Source: Aliivibrio_A sp016764915
GTDB lineage: Bacteria > Pseudomonadota > Gammaproteobacteria > Enterobacterales > Vibrionaceae
NCBI GenBank assembly: GCA_965224595.1
Contig: OZ245057.1
Coordinates: forward strand, 620,001-684,000
Length of the DNA: 64,000 nt
Direction of reading: 5' to 3'
Of the stretch, positions 8,833 through 18,191 are shown piece after piece. The position numbers were made by a program, and so were the translations under genes. Position 1 is the stretch's first letter; each line of letters opens with the position of its first letter. The notes under the pieces are model-generated. The model was not told the origin of the DNA and did no database searches. It was given only the letters and a program-made list of their open reading frames with translations.

Positions 8833-9636
8833 ATGAACAATAAGGTCATTCTTGTTGTTCTTGACGGACTCAATTATCAAGTAGCCCATGATTGCATGGG
8901 TTACTTAAACGCACTGATTGAGCAACAAAGAGCAACCCTGTACAAAATCAGCTCGGAGCTTCCTTCGTTATCACGTCCACTCTATGAATGTTTATTGACG
9001 GGCACACCGCCGGCGATCAGTGGCATTGTGAACAACGACATTACTAGACGTTCTAATCAACAAAGCATCTTTAGCCTCGCTTCAGGACAAGGCTTAACCA
9101 CTGCTGCTGCTGCCTATCACTGGATGAGCGAACTCTATAACCGAACACCTTATAACGCGGTTCGTGACCGTTTTACTGACGATAGAGATCTGAACATTCA
9201 ACATGGCTGTTTTTATGATCTTGATCACTACCCAGACGAAACACTGTTTTTGGATGCTGAACATTTAAGACTGAGTCATCAACCTGATTTTTTACTGATT
9301 CATCCGATGAACATCGACAACGCTGGCCATCTGTTTGGTTTAGATTCGATCCAATACAGAAACAGTGCTAGACAGGCCGATATAATACTCTCTCACTACA
9401 TCGATACGTGGGTTGCTGAAGGTTATCAAGTTCTGGTAACCAGTGATCATGGGATGAACAACGACAAAAGCCATGGTGGTACGCTGGGTTGTGAACGTGA
9501 GGTTCCTCTGTTTGTGGTAGGCGATCAGTTCTCCCATCAAGCTACACAGATTAAACAGACGCAGTTATGTGGCACCATCTGCCAACTGTTGCAGCTAGAC
9601 CATCAAAAAACTGTTAACCAGGAGTTAATTGTCTAA
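8833..9636 (+). CDS. Cytosolic alkaline-phosphatase-superfamily hydrolase (phosphodiesterase/phosphonate hydrolase type)
   Basis: A 267-aa metal-dependent hydrolase of the NPP / phosphonoacetate hydrolase branch. Likely metal ligands are Asp11 (VVLDGL), the Asp and His of NIDNAGHLFG, and Asp-His of TSDHGMNNDKSHGG. The nucleophile position is Ser47 in LPSLSRPLYE, where relatives usually have Thr. There is no signal peptide, so it should act in the cytoplasm on imported substrate. It starts 10 bp after the binding protein and overlaps the permease start by 1 bp. Phosphodiester or C-P substrate cannot be decided from sequence. Confidence 0.82.
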   Translation: MNNKVILVVLDGLNYQVAHDCMGYLNALIEQQRATLYKISSELPSLSRPLYECLLTGTPPAISGIVNNDITRRSNQQSIFSLASGQGLTTAAAAYHWMSELYNRTPYNAVRDRFTDDRDLNIQHGCFYDLDHYPDETLFLDAEHLRLSHQPDFLLIHPMNIDNAGHLFGLDSIQYRNSARQADIILSHYIDTWVAEGYQVLVTSDHGMNNDKSHGGTLGCEREVPLFVVGDQFSHQATQIKQTQLCGTICQLLQLDHQKTVNQELIV

Positions 9637-10457
9637 TGAATCGTGCACTGTTGTGGTTATTGCCATTTTCCGTGGTATTTGTGTTGTTCCAACTCGCCCC
9701 GATGGCTTGGGTTTTTACCAATAGTTTTATCTATGACGATAGGGTAAGTTTAGAAAATTATTTTGAAATTTTTGACTCCTCCTTTTTATTGCAAGCCTTT
9801 AGCAACAGTTTATGGCTATCCATAACCTCAAGTTTGATCGGGTTATTGATTGCATCGTTGTTGGTCTCTTCATTGCGCAGAGTGAATACCAAAATCCGAG
9901 ATTGGGTGGTCGCTTTTACCAATATGACCAGCAATTTCAGTGGCGTCCCCCTCGCATTTGCGTTCATCATCATTCTTGGTTTTAACGGCGCTGTTACCCT
10001 GATTCTGAAAAAATATGGGTTGATTGATGATTTCAACTTATATGGCCAATGGGGGTTACTGGTTATCTACATCTATTTCCAGATCCCACTGGCTACTCTA
10101 CTGCTCTACCCCGCTTTTGATGCCTTACGTGATGATTGGCAATCTGCTTCAGCACTATTAGGGGCTAGCAAGTGGCAATTTTGGTTGCACATCGGCCTAC
10201 CCGTTCTCACCCCTGCACTTTTAGGCACCTTTATCATTTTAATTGCTAATGCGATGGGGGCGTACGCCAGTGTCTATGCATTAACCTCTGGAAACTACAA
10301 TGTCATAACGGTACGTATCGCTAGCCTAGTCTCTGGCGACCTGTTTCTAGAGCCTAATTTGGCCGCCGCTATCTCAGTGCTACTTATCGGCCTGCTCGCC
10401 TTTATTACTGGAATTAATCAGTGGTTAATCTCTAGGAGTTACCATGCAAAACAGTAA
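9636..10457 (+). CDS. ABC transporter permease, subunit 1
   Basis: Inner-membrane permease of the binding-protein-dependent transport family (273 aa), with about six membrane segments. The cytoplasmic coupling loop has the EAA-like pattern ASALLGASKWQFWLHIGLPV, which docks on the ATPase. Its ATG overlaps the stop of the hydrolase by one base and its end overlaps the next permease by 14 bp, so translation is probably coupled. It pairs with the next gene as the transport channel. Confidence 0.9.
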   Translation: MNRALLWLLPFSVVFVLFQLAPMAWVFTNSFIYDDRVSLENYFEIFDSSFLLQAFSNSLWLSITSSLIGLLIASLLVSSLRRVNTKIRDWVVAFTNMTSNFSGVPLAFAFIIILGFNGAVTLILKKYGLIDDFNLYGQWGLLVIYIYFQIPLATLLLYPAFDALRDDWQSASALLGASKWQFWLHIGLPVLTPALLGTFIILIANAMGAYASVYALTSGNYNVITVRIASLVSGDLFLEPNLAAAISVLLIGLLAFITGINQWLISRSYHAKQ

Positions 10458-11232
10458 TCCGATTTATCACAAGAGTGTGGTATATGGCATCGTCGCTCTG
10501 ATGTCTATTCCTATTATTGCCACTTTTGTTTATTCACTCTCTTCATCATGGGGAGCGACCATACTTCCCGATGGTTTTACCGCTGATTGGTATGTAAAGT
10601 TGTGGCAAGACCCACGATTTATTGCCGCTTTTTCTCGTTCATTGTTTGTTGGACTCACATCGTTACTACTCAGCTCAATCTTAATCGTCCCAACCATTTT
10701 TGTGGTGTTTTACTATTTCCCGAAACTCAAAGCGGTGATGAATCTGCTTATCTTATTGCCGTTTGCTGTGCCGCCTGTCGTTTCGTCGGTGGGTCTATTG
10801 CAACTTTATGCGGACAGCTCTATCGCTATCATTGGTACCCCTTGGATCTTAATCGGCACCTATTTCACCATCGCACTGCCTTTTATGTACCGTGCTATTG
10901 CCAACAGTTTTGAGTCGTTCAATCTACATGATTTGATGGACGCCGCACATCTTCTTGGTGCCAGTACTACACAAGCCTTTTTACTGATCATTTTGCCAAA
11001 CTTGAAAAAAGGGTTATTGGCTTCGCTGTTTCTCTCTTTCTCTTTTCTGCTTGGTGAGTTTGTGTTTGCCAATATTTTGGTGGGAACTCGATATGAAACA
11101 CTGCAGGTCTATCTCTATAACATGCGCCAAACCAGCGGCCATTTCACCTCCGCCTTGGTCATGACTTACTTTATCTTTATTTTCTTTTTAACTTGGCTAG
11201 CCAGCCGTTTTAGCCGAGGAGCACAACAATGA
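10444..11232 (+). CDS. ABC transporter permease, subunit 2
   Basis: Second membrane subunit (262 aa) of the same importer. It shows six hydrophobic segments and the coupling motif DAAHLLGASTTQAFLLIILP. It overlaps the first permease by 14 bp and the ATPase by 4 bp. The ribosome site for this gene (AGGAG) lies within the end of the first permease gene. Confidence 0.9.
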   Translation: MQNSNPIYHKSVVYGIVALMSIPIIATFVYSLSSSWGATILPDGFTADWYVKLWQDPRFIAAFSRSLFVGLTSLLLSSILIVPTIFVVFYYFPKLKAVMNLLILLPFAVPPVVSSVGLLQLYADSSIAIIGTPWILIGTYFTIALPFMYRAIANSFESFNLHDLMDAAHLLGASTTQAFLLIILPNLKKGLLASLFLSFSFLLGEFVFANILVGTRYETLQVYLYNMRQTSGHFTSALVMTYFIFIFFLTWLASRFSRGAQQ

Positions 11233-12251
11233 GCTATGTAAAAGTAAAACAATTGACCAAACGATTTGGCAGCAACACGGTATTTGAAAACATTGCATTT
11301 ACTATTGAAAAAGGGGAGTTTGTCACCTTACTTGGCCCTAGTGGTTGTGGTAAATCGACACTGCTGCGCAGTCTTGCAGGTCTGAACCAAGTTGACGCTG
11401 GACAAATAAAGGTCAATGACAAAAACATCACCAATGAGCCGCCACAAAACAGAGGCATTGGTATGGTATTTCAGTCCTACGCTCTGTTCCCCAATATGAC
11501 CGTTGAAGGCAATATTGCCTTTGGTCTAAAAATGCAGAACGTCTCAAAAGAAAACATCCGACGAAAAGTGGCTAATATCATCGAGTTGGTTGAGCTGAAA
11601 GGAAAAGAGCATCAATATCCTCACCACCTATCTGGTGGCCAATGTCAACGTGTGGCGTTGGCACGAGCCTTGGTGGTTAAACCGCAAATTCTGTTATTAG
11701 ATGAACCTCTTTCCGCGTTGGATGCTCGCATCCGGAAACACCTTCGTCAGCAAATTCGAGACATTCAAAAAGAGCTGAATCTGACGACAATTTTTGTGAC
11801 CCACGATCAAGAAGAAGCGATGATCATGTCTGACCGTATCTTCTTAATGAATCAAGGAAAAATAGTTCAGCAAGGCAGCCCTGAAACCATTTATACTAAA
11901 CCGATCAATGAGTTTGCGGCCAGTTTCATGGGCCAATACAACCTAGTCTCCGCAAAAAAAGCCAAGGATCTGTTTGGTATTCATGTGGATTCAAAAGTAG
12001 CGATCCGTCCTGAGTCAATTTATGTTCGTGAACCAGGCCGAGTGTATGGCAGCCATGTGTCAGCACCCACCTTAGTCACAGTAAAAAGCCATCAGCTATT
12101 GGGCAGCGTGATCCGTTATCAAGTAACGACTCAGGGGTGTGAGCTAACCGTCGATCTCTTGAATCGTTCATCAGAGCGCCTGTTAGAGCCTGGCAGTGAG
12201 CTTGAACTGATGTTTAATCTTAATGAACTTCAACCTGTGAGTGCAGCATAA
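11229..12251 (+). CDS. ABC transporter ATP-binding subunit
   Basis: Cytoplasmic ATPase (340 aa) powering the importer. Walker A is GPSGCGKST, the signature is LSGGQCQRVALARAL, Walker B is ILLLDEPLSALDAR, and the switch His is in FVTHDQEEAM. After the nucleotide-binding domain (about residues 1-240) a C-terminal TOBE-type region follows, containing IRPESIYV, as in the spermidine/iron/phosphonate importer class. It overlaps both flanking genes by a few bases or one base. Confidence 0.93.
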   Translation: MSYVKVKQLTKRFGSNTVFENIAFTIEKGEFVTLLGPSGCGKSTLLRSLAGLNQVDAGQIKVNDKNITNEPPQNRGIGMVFQSYALFPNMTVEGNIAFGLKMQNVSKENIRRKVANIIELVELKGKEHQYPHHLSGGQCQRVALARALVVKPQILLLDEPLSALDARIRKHLRQQIRDIQKELNLTTIFVTHDQEEAMIMSDRIFLMNQGKIVQQGSPETIYTKPINEFAASFMGQYNLVSAKKAKDLFGIHVDSKVAIRPESIYVREPGRVYGSHVSAPTLVTVKSHQLLGSVIRYQVTTQGCELTVDLLNRSSERLLEPGSELELMFNLNELQPVSAA

Positions 12252-12913
12252 TGAACGACACCTTGTATGTCTTTGATTTGGATGAGACGTTAATCAATGG
12301 TGACTGTGCCATGATATGGAATCAGTTCTTGGTAAAAAAAGGGGTCATTACCGATTCTAATTTCCTTGTCGAAGATCGCCGCTTAATGGATCTTTATGCT
12401 CAAGGAAAACTCAATATGGAGCAGTACCTTGAATTTACGATGACTCCCCTGCTCGATATCGCTGAAAACAAGATAGAACAATTGATCGCTGAATGTGTCG
12501 AAAGCGATATTTTACCTAAGCTATTCCCGCAAGCAAAAACCTTAATAGAACAACTGCAACAACAAAAAGCCGACACTTTAATCATCTCTGCCTCGGTCAG
12601 TTTTATTGTCGAAAAAGTAGCACAACGATTAGGCATCGACCATGCATTGGGTATCGATTTACAGTGTAAACATGGTAACTATACCCAATATATCTCAGGG
12701 ATAGCCACCTATAGAGAGGGCAAGGTCAAACGTCTGCAACAGTGGTTATGTCAGCAACGTCGAAAGGACACCAAGATTGTCTTTTATACCGACTCGATTA
12801 ACGATCTGCCGATGTGTCTACACGCGGATGACGTGGTGTTGATCAACCCTTGTCCACAACTGAGAAGCGAAGCAAACAGCCACCCACTATGGTCAATCCT
12901 AACTTGGGGTTAG
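12251..12913 (+). CDS. HAD-superfamily subfamily IB phosphatase
   Basis: A 220-aa phosphatase of the SerB-like IB group. Motif I is FDLDETLING (Asp9 and Asp11); motif II is ISASVSF; the conserved Lys is in REGKVKRL; motif IV is YTDSINDLPM. It overlaps the ATPase stop by one base, so it belongs to the importer operon. A likely role is to remove phosphate from the product released by the upstream hydrolase (inference). Substrate unknown. Confidence 0.85.
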   Translation: MNDTLYVFDLDETLINGDCAMIWNQFLVKKGVITDSNFLVEDRRLMDLYAQGKLNMEQYLEFTMTPLLDIAENKIEQLIAECVESDILPKLFPQAKTLIEQLQQQKADTLIISASVSFIVEKVAQRLGIDHALGIDLQCKHGNYTQYISGIATYREGKVKRLQQWLCQQRRKDTKIVFYTDSINDLPMCLHADDVVLINPCPQLRSEANSHPLWSILTWG

Positions 12914-12935
12914 AGGCTTTGGACCGTAAAATGAA

Positions 12936-12964
12936 TCGACCAGTAGAGGGGAGCCACTGGTCGA
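12936..12964. terminator. Hairpin between convergent genes
   Basis: Inverted repeat TCGACCAGT / ACTGGTCGA (9 bp) around an 11-base loop, between the end of the HAD gene and the end of the convergent PLP enzyme gene. There is no T-run on either side, so termination is only suggested by position and stem strength. Confidence 0.4.
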
Positions 12965-12982
12965 TGGATGAATCACTCTCTG

Positions 12983-14794
12983 TTAACGCGAGAGCTGTTC
13001 GTAGCTCGGCAGACTCTTCACGAATTTAAGCTGCACCTCCAGATAGGTCTGTTGGAAAATATCATCAATTTCCGACGCACATAGAAACAGTTGCGAAAAA
13101 TCAGGGTGGGCTTTATCGATGGAAAGCTGTGCGGCTTTTTGAATGTGACTAATGAACATTCTCGGGTCCTCTAAGCCAACCGATATTCGCATGGTGGTCG
13201 GTTCGATTCCCGCCTCTTTAAGCGCCTCTCTAGAGAGTTCAGAGTGAGTGGTCATCGCAGGGCACAACGCCACTGTGTTGGTTTGACCTAAACTCACCTG
13301 CATGCCAATAGCGGGCTCTAACATATCGAAGAATTGTTTAAACACATTGGACTTTATAGGTGGTCGTTTACTGTTGCCCTCCATATCAATGGTAAACAAT
13401 GACGCAGGGAAACCCAGATGCATGTTCGACTGCAACTGCGCATAATTGGGGTTATTTGGCAGCGCTGGGCACGACACATTAATATCTGGGTGTTTATCAA
13501 GTATTCGAACTAAGGCTAAGGTGTTAATGGTTTTTTGCACCACCCTCAGCTCATAGGTTTTCATGCCATTGAGTACATCAAACGCTTTATCTGCATCAAG
13601 AAATGCACCTTTAATGTAATAGACATTCCAAAATAGGGTCTCATTCCAGTTGATCGTAACCTTTTTCCCATTGGCTTTAGTCAACTCTATCTGGTCGCCT
13701 TTAGGTATAAACATATGCTCATTTTTACCGATCACGACCCCTGCAGTTGTGGTTCCTGATCCCGCTAGCTCTTTGGTATAGGAGTGAACCACAAAATCTG
13801 GTCGCTCTATCGGATCATCACGTTTTAACACCGGATGCAAGAATGGAGTGCCTACGGTGGTATCGGCAATCACCATCCAATCTTTCTCATGGGTGACTTT
13901 GCTGATCCCCGCCACATCCAGCACGAAACCATGAGGATTACACGGTGATTCTAAATAAACATAGATCTGACGCCCTGCTGCAATACGATCAGCGTATTTT
14001 TCTTCGGCTTGCTCAATGCCTTGTAAAAATTCAGCGTCGGTATATCCATCCACCCACTCTATCGCTATGTCGAGGTTAGACGAGCGCGCGTACCAGTCTT
14101 TAAGCAGTTGATATGAACCGCCATAGATATTACGAGACGCCACCACGATGTCTTCGCGGCCGAGTAAATGGCTTAACAAACCATCAATTGCCGCCATGCC
14201 CGAGTTAAAGTTCCACGCCATATATTGATTAGCGAGTTCACCGGCTTCGATATCCACCATATGGTTAGCTAAGCTGATAGAGGTTGGATTGAGCAGGCGG
14301 GAGTAGATATTATGCAGAGGTTCACGTCCATTAAACGCATCTTCCACCCACTCGGTACACGCGAATAGATAGGTTGCGGTACGAGTGATCACCGGGCTGG
14401 CTGAAAAAATTGCGGCTACATTATCAAAGATTGGATAGGCGCCTTTAGAGGCAAAGTGGCCATTACTGGTGGCGATGGATTGATACGTCGCTCGCATCGG
14501 GTTTTGCAGATTATCCAAAATTTTGGCGAGCTGAAACGATAAGAAACGTTTCGCATTAAACCATGCAATACGATCACTTCTGTCCAACTCTTTTAATCCT
14601 TCAATGGTTATCCCCCACAGATCGTGAGTTTTGCTGTTGGCTTGATAGAGCGTCGTTGCTAACTCGACCAGTGAAGCGCCAAATTCTGAATTGGGATCCA
14701 AGCCAAAATGCTCGGCCTGCTCGATAGCTAACGCCTGCGCCTTTTCATGTTTAGTGGTTTTTCTTAATGGACTAAGTTGAGTTGAAACCTTCAT
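12983..14794 (-). CDS. PLP-dependent Cys/Met-metabolism-type enzyme (aminotransferase fold I)
   Basis: A 603-aa PLP enzyme resembling the cystathionine/methionine lyase group but longer than the usual 400 aa, with an N-terminal extension of about 130 residues. Visible family motifs are YSRLLNPTS (164-172), the ESPCNP segment near 282-287, Asp311 in VIADTTVG, and the PLP lysine Lys341 in HSYTKELAGSG. The gene is divergent from an Lrp/AsnC regulator, which probably controls it in response to an amino acid. Reaction and substrate remain unassigned. Confidence 0.8.
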   Translation of the reverse strand: MKVSTQLSPLRKTTKHEKAQALAIEQAEHFGLDPNSEFGASLVELATTLYQANSKTHDLWGITIEGLKELDRSDRIAWFNAKRFLSFQLAKILDNLQNPMRATYQSIATSNGHFASKGAYPIFDNVAAIFSASPVITRTATYLFACTEWVEDAFNGREPLHNIYSRLLNPTSISLANHMVDIEAGELANQYMAWNFNSGMAAIDGLLSHLLGREDIVVASRNIYGGSYQLLKDWYARSSNLDIAIEWVDGYTDAEFLQGIEQAEEKYADRIAAGRQIYVYLESPCNPHGFVLDVAGISKVTHEKDWMVIADTTVGTPFLHPVLKRDDPIERPDFVVHSYTKELAGSGTTTAGVVIGKNEHMFIPKGDQIELTKANGKKVTINWNETLFWNVYYIKGAFLDADKAFDVLNGMKTYELRVVQKTINTLALVRILDKHPDINVSCPALPNNPNYAQLQSNMHLGFPASLFTIDMEGNSKRPPIKSNVFKQFFDMLEPAIGMQVSLGQTNTVALCPAMTTHSELSREALKEAGIEPTTMRISVGLEDPRMFISHIQKAAQLSIDKAHPDFSQLFLCASEIDDIFQQTYLEVQLKFVKSLPSYEQLSR

Positions 14795-14946
14795 AACACC
14801 TTCCTTGTTGAGTAACTTATTTTAAGTTTAGGAAAGCTTAGATGGATTTGATTGCTAACTATGCCCATTAATCACGCACTATTGGCAGATTCTGCTATTT
14901 TTACAGTAGTAATTAATCAGTACTGCCAAAAAATATCGAGGTTACT

Positions 14947-15405
14947 TTGGACAACATTGATAAATACATTCTGACTGAGTTGCAAATAAATGCCCGTTTA
15001 ACCAACCAAGAGCTATCAGACAAAGTATCCCTCTCACCTTCACCTTGTCTGCGCCGAGTTCGAGCCTTAGAAGCGAGAGGCATCATCAGCGGTTATCACG
15101 CCCATGTCGATCAGGAGCAGTGCGGAATGCCGATTAATGTCTTTGTTCTGGTCAAATTAGACAAACCGACCGAAGATAACATGAAGCAGTTCGAAGCCAA
15201 TATTGATCAGCTTGAACATGTCATTGAGTGTTTTTTGATGACAGGAAACCATGATTATCTGTTGCGGGTGGTGAGTGAGTCACTAAAGAACTATGAGCAC
15301 TTTATTCGCAAAGAGCTCACTCGGCTGCCTAATATTGCAGCGATTGAGTCCAGTTTTGCTTTTGGCCAGGTGAAACAACAGACTCCCCTACCCATTCACA
15401 ACTAA
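14947..15405 (+). CDS. Lrp/AsnC-family transcriptional regulator
   Basis: A 152-aa regulator with an N-terminal helix-turn-helix (LTNQELSDKVSLSPSPCLRR) and a C-terminal RAM ligand-binding domain. It is probably an octameric feast/famine-type protein. The start is a TTG codon at 14947, because DNIDKYIL is the typical Lrp N-terminus and no ATG lies in a suitable place; GAGG sits just upstream. It is divergent from the PLP enzyme across 152 bp, which makes that gene its likely target. Confidence 0.9.
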   Translation: MDNIDKYILTELQINARLTNQELSDKVSLSPSPCLRRVRALEARGIISGYHAHVDQEQCGMPINVFVLVKLDKPTEDNMKQFEANIDQLEHVIECFLMTGNHDYLLRVVSESLKNYEHFIRKELTRLPNIAAIESSFAFGQVKQQTPLPIHN

Positions 15406-15465
15406 TGCCTATTTTGCCTGATAAATAAATCTGATATTTCATTGCCATCTGCATAATGAATTTGT

Positions 15466-15489
15466 ATACAATAAACTATTATATTGTAT
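15466..15489. repeat. Short AT-rich inverted repeat downstream of lrp-like gene
   Basis: ATACAATA / TATTGTAT, 8-bp perfect arms around an 8-base loop, between the Lrp-like gene and the convergent FocA-CBS gene. Could be a weak terminator or a protein site; nothing decides. Confidence 0.3.
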
Positions 15490-15515
15490 CAACATCAATC
15501 AATGCAAAACTGACA

Positions 15516-15546
15516 AGGCCGAATGTGGTTACCCAACATTCGACCT
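15516..15546. terminator. Bidirectional hairpin between convergent genes
   Basis: Near-perfect inverted repeat (AGG-C-CGAATGT against ACATTCG-A-CCT) with a 9-base loop, placed between two convergent gene ends. No long T-run, so it is a probable but not certain terminator. Confidence 0.45.
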
Positions 15547-15573
15547 AATGTAATTACAGAGTGTCACTTTTTA

Positions 15574-17058
15574 TTAAGCGGGCGTGGCTTCTGCAAATGT
15601 GGAGCGGAAGGCTTTCAGTACATGATGTCTTGAAATAATACCCACCAGCAGTCCATCAGTGACCACAGGGTAACTTTTCGGTCTATGCACTTTAGCCGCT
15701 TTGGTTCTAGATTCTAAATCCATATCAGAATAAGAGAGCAAATAACCACTCTGATTAACCGGATAAACACTCTCTTTATCAATGGCCATGTATTCTGCAA
15801 TCTCAATTAAGCTGTCGTAAGGGGTAAACGTCGTTAACTCCTTTTCCATCACATCTGCTACACACTTATCAACCTTAGGCACAAAATCTTGATTCCATAG
15901 TTCACGTAAGATGTCTTGCTCTGACAGATAACCGACCAAACGACCATGTTTATCAATCACAGGCCCACCGATTTCATTCGTTTCAATTAATTTATCGATA
16001 GCATCTTGCAATAAAACATCTTGTTGAAAAACAAGGGTTGCTGGCTGCATGTGGCTACGAACTTCAAACGCTTCAAAATTAGTGTTCATATTTTTTTCTC
16101 CTGAATGTAGATTGATAATTTGATTAAGTGGGTTGTGAGTAGATGGATTTTGATTAGGTTGACCTGGAGTGCTCGGCACGCCTTTAAGTGTTGTTAGTTG
16201 TGGTTTTCGATAAATGGTCCAGTAACCTAAACCAATAAACAGACCGCCACCGACGATGTTTCCTAGAGTGACTGGGATCAGATTTGCAGTAACAAATTGA
16301 TAAAAGTTAAGATCGGCAAATGCTTCAGGGGCAACGTTGATTTGGCTCCAAAACTCAGGCTCAGCAAACGTTTTAATCGCAATGCCCATAGGCACCATAA
16401 ACATGTTTGCTACGCTGTGTTCAAAACCAGTGCTGACAAACATAGCGACGGGTAAAATGACAAGAAAAGATTTGGTTAACATGTCTTTGGTACTGAATGT
16501 CATCCAAATCGCTAAACAGACCAAAATGTTGCACAACACTCCCAACGCAAAAGCCTGAAGAAAGGTGTGATGCAGTTTATGCTGGGCGATAGTTAACGCA
16601 TTAAGCCCCCACATACCGCCATCGAGCATATGCAGCTTTGCCATACTGACTAAGATAACCAGTAAGCCAGCACCTAACATATTGCCGAAATAGACCTTTA
16701 CCCAAACCGCGAGCATTTGGCGATTATTGATAACACCACTTGCTCTAGCGACTGTAGTGAGCACCGTACTGGTAAAGAGCTCTCCACCGCACACCACAAT
16801 AAAGATAAGACCTAAACTAAACGCCACACCTCCAACTAAGTGGGTAAAGCCCCATGGCGCATTGGCCGCTCCCGTCGTAACTGTGGTATAAAAAACAAAA
16901 GCAATGCCAATAAAAACACCAGCAGTGACCGCCAAAGAGAATGTGGTTTTTGATGCCTTCCGTGCTTTACTGACTCCATACTCCTCTGCAGCAACGGTCA
17001 TCTCTTCTGGAATATTGTGAGAAGACGACTCAATTTGAGCATGCGATACAAGTCTCAT
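15574..17058 (-). CDS. Formate/nitrite transporter (FocA/FNT) fused to a CBS-domain pair
   Basis: A 494-aa fusion. Residues about 1-285 are an FNT-family channel for formate or nitrite with six membrane segments; conserved pieces include FFIGIAF-like TAGVFIGIAF, GGELFTST and GFEHSVANMF. After a low-complexity linker rich in Pro, Asn and Thr (about 290-325), residues 330-490 contain two CBS motifs (IGGPVIDKHGRLVGYLSEQD and YPVVTDGLLVGIISRHHVL), which usually sense adenine nucleotides. An internal ATG at 16089 has its own AGGAG site, so a separate CBS protein of 171 aa could also be made. The divergent LysR gene is a likely regulator. Confidence 0.88.
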   Translation of the reverse strand: MRLVSHAQIESSSHNIPEEMTVAAEEYGVSKARKASKTTFSLAVTAGVFIGIAFVFYTTVTTGAANAPWGFTHLVGGVAFSLGLIFIVVCGGELFTSTVLTTVARASGVINNRQMLAVWVKVYFGNMLGAGLLVILVSMAKLHMLDGGMWGLNALTIAQHKLHHTFLQAFALGVLCNILVCLAIWMTFSTKDMLTKSFLVILPVAMFVSTGFEHSVANMFMVPMGIAIKTFAEPEFWSQINVAPEAFADLNFYQFVTANLIPVTLGNIVGGGLFIGLGYWTIYRKPQLTTLKGVPSTPGQPNQNPSTHNPLNQIINLHSGEKNMNTNFEAFEVRSHMQPATLVFQQDVLLQDAIDKLIETNEIGGPVIDKHGRLVGYLSEQDILRELWNQDFVPKVDKCVADVMEKELTTFTPYDSLIEIAEYMAIDKESVYPVNQSGYLLSYSDMDLESRTKAAKVHRPKSYPVVTDGLLVGIISRHHVLKAFRSTFAEATPA

Positions 17059-17285
17059 TTATTTTCCTTATTGTGAGTTTAAGAACGACTGCCCCTAAAA
17101 GTTGATTTGAATACACATGTAAATAAATCTATATTTTTCGGGGAGATATAAACCTAACAAAATAAAGTTCATAAAATAAATTGAGAATATTGAGGTCATA
17201 GATCAATAAAACTGATAGCGAATGTGGTACCTTAAACGCCCGCTCTGACGATATAATAATGACCCCTTAATCATGGAAATAATCT

Positions 17286-18191
17286 ATGAAGTACACCCTG
17301 AAACAACTTGCTGTTTTTGAATCTGTTGCAACATTAGGAAGCGTCAGCAATGCCGCGGAACATCTATCTTTGACCCAATCCGCAACCAGCATGTCTTTAT
17401 CCCAATTAGAGAAAATGTTAGGCCGCCCTCTGTTCGAACGTCAGGGCAAAAGAATGGTGTTAACTCAGTGGGGTACTTGGTTACGTCCTAAGGCAAAAAG
17501 CTTGTTATTTGATGCCCAGCAGATAGAGCTAGGCTTTTATGATCAGCAGGTGATCAGTGGTGAAATAAGGCTTGGTTGCAGTCAAACTGCGGCTGAGCAC
17601 CTAGTACCAAACTTAATCAGTAAAATTGATACTGACTTTCCAGAATTGCGCTTGGCTGTAAAGATTAAGAATACTCAGAAAGTGATTGATGGGGTGCTCG
17701 ATTACACCTACGACATGGGTATCATTGAAGGACGATGTGATGATAGCCGCATTCAGCAAGAGACATGGTGCAATGACCACTTAGTGATTGTCTGCTCCTC
17801 TTCACACCCTTATGCCAAACTTGAGAACGTCAGTGCAACCCAGCTAATGCAAGCTAAGTGGGTATTACGAGAAGATGGTGCTGGCACACGAAAAGCCTTT
17901 GATTACGCGATACAGAGCCTTGTTGACCAGCTTTGTGTCTATCGAGAGTATGAACACGTTCCGATACTGAGAACACTCGTAGCAAAAGGCAATTATCTCT
18001 CATGTTTACCCTATTTAGACGTCATCAAAGAGGTCGAGGCCGGTACGCTTAGTATTCTTCCCGTCTCTAAATTAAAAATTGAACGACGCCTCATTTTTAT
18101 CTGGAGAAAGGATTCAGGATTCAATCCTCTGAATGAATGTATACGAAGTGAAGCCAAAATCATGGCAAAAGAGATCTCAATTGACATGTAA
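17286..18191 (+). CDS. LysR-family transcriptional regulator
   Basis: A 301-aa regulator. The N-terminal winged helix-turn-helix reads SVSNAAEHLSLTQSATSMSLS, followed by the LGRPLFERQGKRMVLT wing. The remainder is the LysR substrate-binding domain (GEIRLGCSQTAAEHLVP onward). It is divergent from the FocA-CBS gene across 227 bp, the usual arrangement for a LysR regulator and its target. Confidence 0.92.
   Translation: MKYTLKQLAVFESVATLGSVSNAAEHLSLTQSATSMSLSQLEKMLGRPLFERQGKRMVLTQWGTWLRPKAKSLLFDAQQIELGFYDQQVISGEIRLGCSQTAAEHLVPNLISKIDTDFPELRLAVKIKNTQKVIDGVLDYTYDMGIIEGRCDDSRIQQETWCNDHLVIVCSSSHPYAKLENVSATQLMQAKWVLREDGAGTRKAFDYAIQSLVDQLCVYREYEHVPILRTLVAKGNYLSCLPYLDVIKEVEAGTLSILPVSKLKIERRLIFIWRKDSGFNPLNECIRSEAKIMAKEISIDM

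Noticed and set aside
17195..17215. FNR box before the FocA-CBS gene
   Set aside because: TTGAG and ATCAA occur but with seven bases between them instead of four.
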